From positions 1-39,139 of the forward strand of contig DYOS01000016.1 in the NCBI GenBank assembly GCA_020720405.1: a stretch of DNA of 39,139 nucleotides, written 5' to 3'. The position numbers and the translations under genes were made by a program. Below are positions 34,146 to 39,139 of the stretch, piece after piece. The stretch comes from Caldithrix sp. Its GTDB lineage: Bacteria > Calditrichota > Calditrichia > Calditrichales > Calditrichaceae. A model generated the notes under the pieces. That model saw nothing but the letters and a program-made list of their open reading frames with translations, ran no database searches and was not told the DNA's origin. Position 1 is the first letter of the stretch; each line of letters opens with the position of its first letter.

Positions 34146-36155
34146 CTACCAGATAATGATCCGCTCTTCGGGTGTACGGTAAAGTTTATCGCCTTCCTGT
34201 ACGCCAAAGGCCTGGTAAAATTCCGGAATGTTTGAGACAATACCGATCACCCGGTATTCGCTTGGCGAATGGGGATCGGTCAGTACCCGGCGGCGCAGTT
34301 CATCATCGCGGTACTTGCGGCGCCAAACCTGAGCCCAGCCCATAAAAAAGCGCTGCTCCCCGCTGAATCCGTCAATGACCGGGGCAGTTTTACCGTGCAG
34401 TGAATTCTGATAGGCGTGATAGGAAATGGTTAAACCACCGAGATCGGCGATATTCTCGCCAAGGGTCAGTTTGCCATTCAGATGCATGGTGTCGATCGGG
34501 GAATAGGTTTCATATTGGGCAGCTAATTTGTTAGCCCGTTCATCAAATCGACTCCGGTCTTCTTCCGTCCACCACATATTCAGATTGCCATTACCATCAT
34601 ATTTACTACCCTGATCATCAAAACCGTGGGTAACTTCATGACCGATTACGGCGCCGATTCCGCCATAATTAACGGCATCGTCTGCTTCCATATTAAAGAA
34701 TGGCGGCTGAAGAATAGCAGCCGGGAAAACGACTTCGTTCCGGGTGGCTGAATAATAAGCATTTACCGTCTGCGGCGTCATACCCCATTCGGTAGGATCA
34801 ACCGGCTGACCCAGTTTGTTGCGGTTAAAATTAAATTCAAATTCACTGGCCTTCATCATATTGGCAACCAGGTCAGCCCGGTCGATGCTCAAATCGGAAT
34901 AGTCCCGCCATTTATCCGGGTAACCTATTTTCGGTTTGAATTTGTCGAGTTTGGCCAGCGCCTGTTTTTTCGTATCCGCACTCATCCAGTCTAATTGCTG
35001 AATGCGCCCGCGGTAGGCTTCAATAAGATTCTCTACCAGAACTTTCATCCGCTCTTTGGCTTGCGGCGGGAAGTGTTTTTCCACATATATTTTCCCGACC
35101 ACTTCACCCAAAACACCATCGATGGCATCCACGGCGCGCTTCCAGCGCAGTTGTTGTTTCTCTGTACCACTCAGAGTTTTCCCATGAAAGGCAAAATGCA
35201 GATCATCAAAATCGGGACTCAGGGCACCGGCATAACCATCTAAAAGTTTGAAAGTAAGATAACTTTTCCAGTCCGCAAGCGGAACGGAGGTAAACATTTT
35301 TCCAAAAGCTTCCATAAACCCGGGCTGGCGGACAATAATATCGGTTTCTCCGGAAACACCAAGCCCATCCAGAAAACGCTGCCAGTCATAACCGGGAGCA
35401 AGACTGTCCAGGCCGGTGATAGCAAACCGGTTATAGGTTTTGTCGGGATCACGGTTTTCAACACGGGTCCATTGAACCTGAGCCAGGGCAGTTTCCAGCT
35501 TTAGAATCATCTCCGCCTGTACTGCTCCGTTTTCCATCCCGGCCAGGGCAAACAAATCCGCAATGTAACGGACGTAACTTAGGCGGATGTCTGCAAATTT
35601 CTGATCGGCCTTGAAATAATAATCACGGTCGGGCAGACCAGTGCCGCTTTGATTGAGGAAAGAAATATGGCGGTCCGATTGTTTAAGATCCTGGGCGACA
35701 AAAAATGCCACCGGGGTCTGTACACCAATTTTTCTAAGGTGAACCATATAATCAACCAGCTCTTCTTTGGTTGTTAATTGGTTGATTGCAGCCAGCTCAG
35801 CCTGTAGCGGTTTAAGCCCTTTGGCTTCAATAGCCGTGGTATCGAGAAAGCTCAGATAAAAATCGCCGACTTTCTGCTTGTCGCTCCCAGCCGGATAAGA
35901 CCCTGCGGCGGCTTCCTCGATAATTACTTTAAGGTCTTCCCGGGCCTGATCGGCCAGTGCTGTAAATATCCCATAATTGGATTTATCGGCCGGAATTTCT
36001 GTCTTTTCCAGCCAGGTTCCGTTTACATAACGGAAGAAATCCTGCTGCGGCATAACATTTTTATCCATGCCCGGCAGATCAATCCCGGATTGCATCTGTT
36101 TCGTGGTGCAAGCCAGGGTTAAAAGTGAAAATAAAAGGACAGTCAGATACTTCAT
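34146..36155 (-). CDS. M13-family zinc metallopeptidase lipoprotein (PepO/neprilysin-like)
   Basis: A 669-residue envelope endopeptidase of oligopeptides. The start at 36155 (MKYLTVLLFSLLTLAC) is chosen for the GGAGG seven bases upstream and for the lipobox TLAC; the longer frame to 36296 adds 47 residues without a signal. The zinc site is VIGHEVTHGFDDQGS with His506, Glu507 and His510, and the third ligand glutamate is in GENIADLGG. The family blocks NAYYSATRNEVVFPAAILQPPFF and YRVIGIVSNIPEFYQAFGV are also present. Length is standard for M13. It stands alone, divergent from the EamA gene, and is followed by a strong terminator. Confidence 0.93.
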   Translation of the reverse strand: MKYLTVLLFSLLTLACTTKQMQSGIDLPGMDKNVMPQQDFFRYVNGTWLEKTEIPADKSNYGIFTALADQAREDLKVIIEEAAAGSYPAGSDKQKVGDFYLSFLDTTAIEAKGLKPLQAELAAINQLTTKEELVDYMVHLRKIGVQTPVAFFVAQDLKQSDRHISFLNQSGTGLPDRDYYFKADQKFADIRLSYVRYIADLFALAGMENGAVQAEMILKLETALAQVQWTRVENRDPDKTYNRFAITGLDSLAPGYDWQRFLDGLGVSGETDIIVRQPGFMEAFGKMFTSVPLADWKSYLTFKLLDGYAGALSPDFDDLHFAFHGKTLSGTEKQQLRWKRAVDAIDGVLGEVVGKIYVEKHFPPQAKERMKVLVENLIEAYRGRIQQLDWMSADTKKQALAKLDKFKPKIGYPDKWRDYSDLSIDRADLVANMMKASEFEFNFNRNKLGQPVDPTEWGMTPQTVNAYYSATRNEVVFPAAILQPPFFNMEADDAVNYGGIGAVIGHEVTHGFDDQGSKYDGNGNLNMWWTEEDRSRFDERANKLAAQYETYSPIDTMHLNGKLTLGENIADLGGLTISYHAYQNSLHGKTAPVIDGFSGEQRFFMGWAQVWRRKYRDDELRRRVLTDPHSPSEYRVIGIVSNIPEFYQAFGVQEGDKLYRTPEERIIIW

Positions 36156-36296
36156 GAATAGGCCTCCATATAAATTTTGTAAGGTAAAAACCGCTGTTAC
36201 GTGACCTTTATAAATAAGTTTAACTCCCATTAAAATTTGTTGTTTAGGTGAAAAATTGTAAGTTGCCAACTTAATTGTGGGAAGGGCAGGTTTCAA

Positions 36297-37184
36297 ATGT
36301 ACCGGGTGGCTTTTTTAGCCGTTATGCTGGCCGCTGTTTTCTGGGGCATAGATGGTATTGTGCTTCGCCCGGCACTATTCAGCCTGCCGGTGGCCCTGGT
36401 TGTCTTTGTCGAAAGCTCGATTGTTGCTGTTCTGCTGACGCCGTTAATGCTGCGCCGGGTTTCCTGGTTGAAGGAGCTTCAGGCCAAGGACTGGCTGGCT
36501 TTTCTCGGGCTGGCTCTGCTCGGCGGGGCGGTGGGCACCATGGCCATCACTAAAGCGCTGTTCTACGTCAATTTCATCAACTTATCCATTGTCGTACTGA
36601 TTCAAAAGCTGCAGCCGGTTTTTGCCATCTTTCTGGCTGCGGTGCTGCTCCACGAACGTCCCCGGAAGAGATTTATTTTATACGCCGCCGCCGCTGTTTC
36701 CGGCGCCTACCTGATGACTTTCGGCTGGCATTTACCGGTCCTGCAGGGCAAGATCACCGCTGCGGCAACTTATGCTTTGGTTGCTACTTTCAGTTTTTCC
36801 GCCAGCACGATTTTGAGTAAACGGGCCCTGCGCAACGCAGAATTCAAACAGGCTACTTACCTGCGTTTTGCCCTGACAGCGATTATTATGCTGGTGATTA
36901 TCCTTTCTTCCGGTCAGGTCGTGCAAATCAGCGAGATCAGCGGAAAACAATGGCTGATTTTTCTGTTGATTGCTTTTACTACCGGCGGGCCGGCAATTTT
37001 TCTTTATTACTTTGGCCTGAGGCATATTAAAGCCTCACAGGCCACCATTGCCGAACTGGCTTTTCCCTTAACCGCAATGATACTGGAATATTTTATACGC
37101 GGCAATCTGCTGCACGGTGAACAATGGCTCGGTGTTATCCTGCTACTCGTTTCGATTACGCTTATTGCCCGGGAGCAGAGTTAG
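36297..37184 (+). CDS. EamA/DMT-family transporter
   Basis: A 295-residue inner-membrane protein with ten predicted helices formed by two EamA repeats, residues 5-140 and 150-292. The first contains AVFWGIDGIVLRPALF and ends in the INLSIVVLIQKLQPVFAIFLAAVLLHERP block; the second ends in KASQATIAELAFPLTAMILEYFIRGN. The proline and glutamate in these equivalent segments are typical of the family. DMT exporters move amino acids, nucleobases or drugs; the substrate is not visible. It diverges from the M13 peptidase across 141 bp with no operon partner. Confidence 0.9.
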   Translation: MYRVAFLAVMLAAVFWGIDGIVLRPALFSLPVALVVFVESSIVAVLLTPLMLRRVSWLKELQAKDWLAFLGLALLGGAVGTMAITKALFYVNFINLSIVVLIQKLQPVFAIFLAAVLLHERPRKRFILYAAAAVSGAYLMTFGWHLPVLQGKITAAATYALVATFSFSASTILSKRALRNAEFKQATYLRFALTAIIMLVIILSSGQVVQISEISGKQWLIFLLIAFTTGGPAIFLYYFGLRHIKASQATIAELAFPLTAMILEYFIRGNLLHGEQWLGVILLLVSITLIAREQS

Positions 37185-37214
37185 GCGGGATTGACTGTTC
37201 ATTGACATTCCCGG

Positions 37215-37757
37215 TTAATTCTGCGCACGGTGTCTTTTTAAAATTAGCTGATCTACTATCTGGTAGAAAATCAGCACAGACAGGGCAGAAAAATAAACCA
37301 GCCATGATTGCAGTTTTGAAAACAGGCCATCCAGATATTCCTGAAAAGTTTGGAGAAAATCAGGACGGACGGACACCATATCCCGGGTCAGGTTGAAAGG
37401 TTTTTCCAGCCATTCCGGCGCTAAAAGCCGGGGCAGGGTAGGGGGCATCCGGAGATGGCCATTATAAACAGCGAAAATAGAGACCAAAGCCAGAACGGCA
37501 AGTGCAGCATAAAACAAAAGGTCTGCTCTTCCTTCGGGGACAATCCGCCGCAAGCGGTAGTAAATCTGTTTTTTAACCGGACTGCGCAGAATTCTTGGCG
37601 CCAGGTGCAGCAAGGTCTGCTCGGTTTCCCGGCAGCCGGCCAGTTCAGCCTGGCATTCCCGGCACCGGCCGAGATGTTCCATTTCATCTAAACTGAGGCC
37701 GCCACCATTGTGACTGATATAGTCAAAAAGGCTTTCGGTTGTCAGGTGTCCACTCAT
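37215..37757 (-). CDS. Anti-sigma factor with zinc-binding (ZAS-type) domain and two membrane segments
   Basis: A 180-residue protein following the ECF sigma gene with a four-base ATGA overlap. Residues 1-45 contain His28-x3-Cys32-x2-Cys35 (EHLGRCREC), the zinc anti-sigma signature that binds sigma in the cytoplasm. Hydrophobic segments near residues 80-98 and 151-173 would leave a loop of about 50 residues outside the membrane, which may be the sensing part. The usual response is release of sigma on envelope stress. The signal is unknown. It is the second gene of the sigma operon and should be produced together with its target. Confidence 0.88.
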   Translation of the reverse strand: MSGHLTTESLFDYISHNGGGLSLDEMEHLGRCRECQAELAGCRETEQTLLHLAPRILRSPVKKQIYYRLRRIVPEGRADLLFYAALAVLALVSIFAVYNGHLRMPPTLPRLLAPEWLEKPFNLTRDMVSVRPDFLQTFQEYLDGLFSKLQSWLVYFSALSVLIFYQIVDQLILKRHRAQN

Positions 37758-38302
37758 ACCAGTTCCTCTATAGAATAATGTTTTTCCAGATTTTTCTTCA
37801 GATTGATCCGTCCCCGGTGTAGATGCGTTTTAACTGTATTTTCCGGGATTTCCAGCAGGACGGCAATTTCCCCGATCTGGAATTGCTGCAGATAAAAAAG
37901 CGTCAAAACCAACCCTTCTTCCATTTTCAGAGCATCAATATATCGCCATAATATCTGCCGTGTATCCTCTTCCGTTTCCGGCGCCGGTCCGGTTATCCAG
38001 TCCGCTTCAGTGTCATTATCCAGCGAAACTTGTTCCGGATACTGATGCTGTGACCGGTAGTTCAGACAGTAACGGTAGGTAAGGCTGTACAGCCAGGTTG
38101 AAAAACGGGATTGTCCGTCAAACAGATTAATTTTCTGATAAACCCGCAGGAAAACATCGTTGGTTGCTTCTTCTGCCAATCCGTGATTTTTCAGGATCTG
38201 TACAGCCAGGGAATAGACATAGTCGGAATATTTTTCGATCAGCATTTTGAGAGCCCGGTTTTCACCACGGCGCAGCCCGGCTACTAAAGTTTTTTCATCC
38301 AT
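37754..38302 (-). CDS. ECF (group IV) RNA polymerase sigma factor
   Basis: A 182-residue sigma factor from ATG 38302 (MDEKTLVAG). Region 2 is seen in ALKMLIEKYSDYVYSLAVQILKNHGLAEEATNDVFLRVYQKINLF and FSTWLYSLTYRYCLNYRS; region 4 with its helix-turn-helix is VLTLFYLQQFQIGEIAVLLEIPENTVKTHLHRGRINLKKNL. No region 3 is present, as expected for ECF types. An upstream ATG at 38311 lies inside the proposed -10 element of its own promoter, so the shorter start is preferred; the mRNA would then be nearly leaderless. Autoregulation is inferred from the divergent promoters. Confidence 0.92.
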   Translation of the reverse strand: MDEKTLVAGLRRGENRALKMLIEKYSDYVYSLAVQILKNHGLAEEATNDVFLRVYQKINLFDGQSRFSTWLYSLTYRYCLNYRSQHQYPEQVSLDNDTEADWITGPAPETEEDTRQILWRYIDALKMEEGLVLTLFYLQQFQIGEIAVLLEIPENTVKTHLHRGRINLKKNLEKHYSIEELV

Positions 38303-38310
38303 ATGCAGCA

Positions 38311-38373
38311 TATGACAGGTGAAAGTGCTTCCGGGTTTCAATCTGAAACCTTTTTTTTTAAACACCTGTCATA
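38311..38373. promoter_or_regulatory. Mirror-image pair of ECF-type promoters
   Basis: Plus strand: -35 TGAAACC (38344-38350), 16 bases, -10 TGTCATA (38367-38373), aimed at the DUF6249 gene. Minus strand: -35 TGAAACC (38340-38334), 16 bases, -10 TGTCATA (38317-38311), aimed at the sigma gene. Both elements and spacers are identical in both directions, around an axis near 38342; the spacers themselves are not symmetrical. The -35 resembles GAAAC-type elements of several ECF groups, and the -10 has the G-T-C core that ECF sigma factors often use. Confidence 0.7.
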
Positions 38374-38399
38374 GTAGCAAACAAACCAGGGAGGTCAAA

Positions 38400-38744
38400 A
38401 TGCAGGAAGAAATTTTTATACCCATCGTCATGTTTCTGGTCGTCGGGATTGTTGTTTACCAGTACCTGAAGAATCGGCATGAGGAGCGATTGGCGCTGAT
38501 TGAGAAAGCGGATATTTCACCGGAGCTGAAAAATGTGTTGCGCATCCGGCCGGTTTATCCGGTAAAAGCTGTGGTAAAATGGGCTTTTCTTATACTTGGG
38601 CTGGGTCTGGCGCTGGTCATCGGCGGATTTATCGAACCCTATGTCGATGAGATGGTTGTGGGCGGATTGATTTTCGGCTTGCCGGGAATAATGCTGCTGG
38701 TCTATTACAAAATGTACGGGAAACTTGATAACCCTTCTCAATAA
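38400..38744 (+). CDS. DUF6249-type small membrane protein
   Basis: A 114-residue protein; the start at 38400 (MQEEIFIPIVMFL) has GGGAGG seven bases or fewer upstream, so the longer frame from 38319 is rejected. There are three hydrophobic segments: residues 6-22 (IPIVMFLVVGIVVYQYL), about 60-80 (AFLILGLGLALVIGGFIE) and about 86-103 (VGGLIFGLPGIMLLVYY). The conserved K-N-R-H-E-E-R-L-A-L-I-E-K block after the first segment identifies the DUF6249 family. In FCB genomes such genes often neighbour ECF sigma operons. Its promoter matches that of the sigma gene, so it is a likely member of the regulon. Confidence 0.82.
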   Translation: MQEEIFIPIVMFLVVGIVVYQYLKNRHEERLALIEKADISPELKNVLRIRPVYPVKAVVKWAFLILGLGLALVIGGFIEPYVDEMVVGGLIFGLPGIMLLVYYKMYGKLDNPSQ

Positions 38745-38770
38745 GGCCGGGAGGGTTGGCCGGGTTTTTC

Positions 38771-38803
38771 AGGCTGCCTGAGCTGTCGGGCAGCCTTTTT
38801 TTT
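38771..38803 (+). terminator. Intrinsic terminator of the DUF6249 gene
   Basis: AGGCTGCC (38771-38778) and GGCAGCCT (38789-38796) form a stem followed by eight T residues. It lies 27 bases after the stop codon at 38744. Confidence 0.88.
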
Positions 38804-39139
38804 GACCCGGAATAAAAACCTGGCCGCGGCCGGAGGCTGTTTGAAAGTAAAATCCATAATTTCAGCGGTATAAATTTTATCTACTGACCAACAAAACGAT
38901 CAGATTTTCCTTCTTCCCAAAAAGAATTTTTTATCCGGCCTTCAATAATTTTTCAGATACAACCTGGTTTTAAGCTGGCGATACATAGAAGGCGCCTGCT
39001 CAAGTTCAGGACAGACGATATTTTTTGGCAGAAATAATATTTTGAAATACCCGTTTTTTATCTTGTAGTTTGAAAATAAATATGTTTATACTTGGGCAGT
39101 ACAGCACAATATCAAAAAATGATCATCCTGCGATGGAAG
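38804..39139. other. Gene-free stretch at the window edge
   Basis: An AT-rich region of about 335 bases. I see no open frame with a ribosome binding site on either strand, no repeat copy of the GTCAT family and no hairpin terminator. It may be the upstream region of a gene lying beyond the window. Confidence 0.5.

Noticed and set aside
36156-36296. Extended N-terminus of the M13 peptidase.
   Set aside because: The ATG at 36155 has a GGAGG site and a lipobox; the 47 extra residues have neither and would fill the promoter region shared with the EamA gene.
1-39139. tRNA or rRNA genes, riboswitches and complete insertion sequences.
   Set aside because: I looked for T-loop-like GGTTCGAATC patterns, rRNA-like conserved blocks and transposase motifs on both strands and saw none; a covariance-model search would be needed to exclude small RNAs.

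Overview
The window looks like chromosomal DNA from a Gram-negative member of the FCB (Fibrobacteres-Chlorobi-Bacteroidetes) assemblage, most plausibly a Calditrichota/KSB1/Ignavibacteria-type lineage. The evidence is a secreted protein ending in a type IX secretion sorting domain (a 'NYPNPF' motif followed by a short C-terminal beta domain), many outer-membrane barrel proteins and lipoproteins with clear lipoboxes, and a class II superoxide reductase, which is frequent in anaerobes and microaerophiles. The lineage is an inference; no rRNA or tRNA gene is present to settle it.

Layout. 1-5 kb: arginine biosynthesis on the minus strand (argG-argH, overlapping ATGA) with argR upstream under its own promoter, which is overlapped by an ARG-box-like operator; then a YghZ-type aldo/keto reductase. 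5-7.6 kb: a secreted seven-bladed FG-GAP propeller with a T9SS tail. 7.8-14.6 kb: a metal-efflux cluster made of a cysteine-rich GDCCVxC protein, a TolC-type outer-membrane factor, a CusB-type adaptor carrying an N-terminal metal-binding domain and a C-terminal cupredoxin-like domain, and a CusA-type RND pump. 15-18 kb: a minus-strand operon CYTH - TerB-like - unknown, divergent from an MFS transporter. 18-26.7 kb: carbohydrate genes, namely a large cytoplasmic GH13 protein with an unknown N-terminal region, a flavin-binding PPOX-fold protein, and a surface GH13 lipoprotein with two glycogen-binding-type modules followed by a TPR protein, flanked by small barrel proteins. 26.8-30 kb: SpoIID lipoprotein - double-SPOR lipoprotein - polytopic membrane protein, which reads as a cell-wall operon. 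30-34 kb: an outer-membrane protein, superoxide reductase, TfoX-N, DUF2461 and an AAA_14/DUF4143 ATPase. 34-37 kb: an M13 metallopeptidase lipoprotein divergent from an EamA exporter. 37-39 kb: an ECF sigma factor and its zinc-type anti-sigma factor (minus), divergent from a DUF6249 membrane protein (plus).

The most striking non-coding signals are two. First, the 90-bp region between the ECF sigma gene and the DUF6249 gene contains two mirror-image promoters with identical elements, TGAAACC-N16-TGTCATA in both directions, and the sigma-gene copy would give an almost leaderless mRNA. Second, a family of inverted-repeat intergenic elements recurs in at least four gaps (about 2.7, 8.2, 14.6 and 34.05 kb), with a structurally different element at 3.7 kb. 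I found no CRISPR array, complete insertion sequence, rRNA or tRNA.
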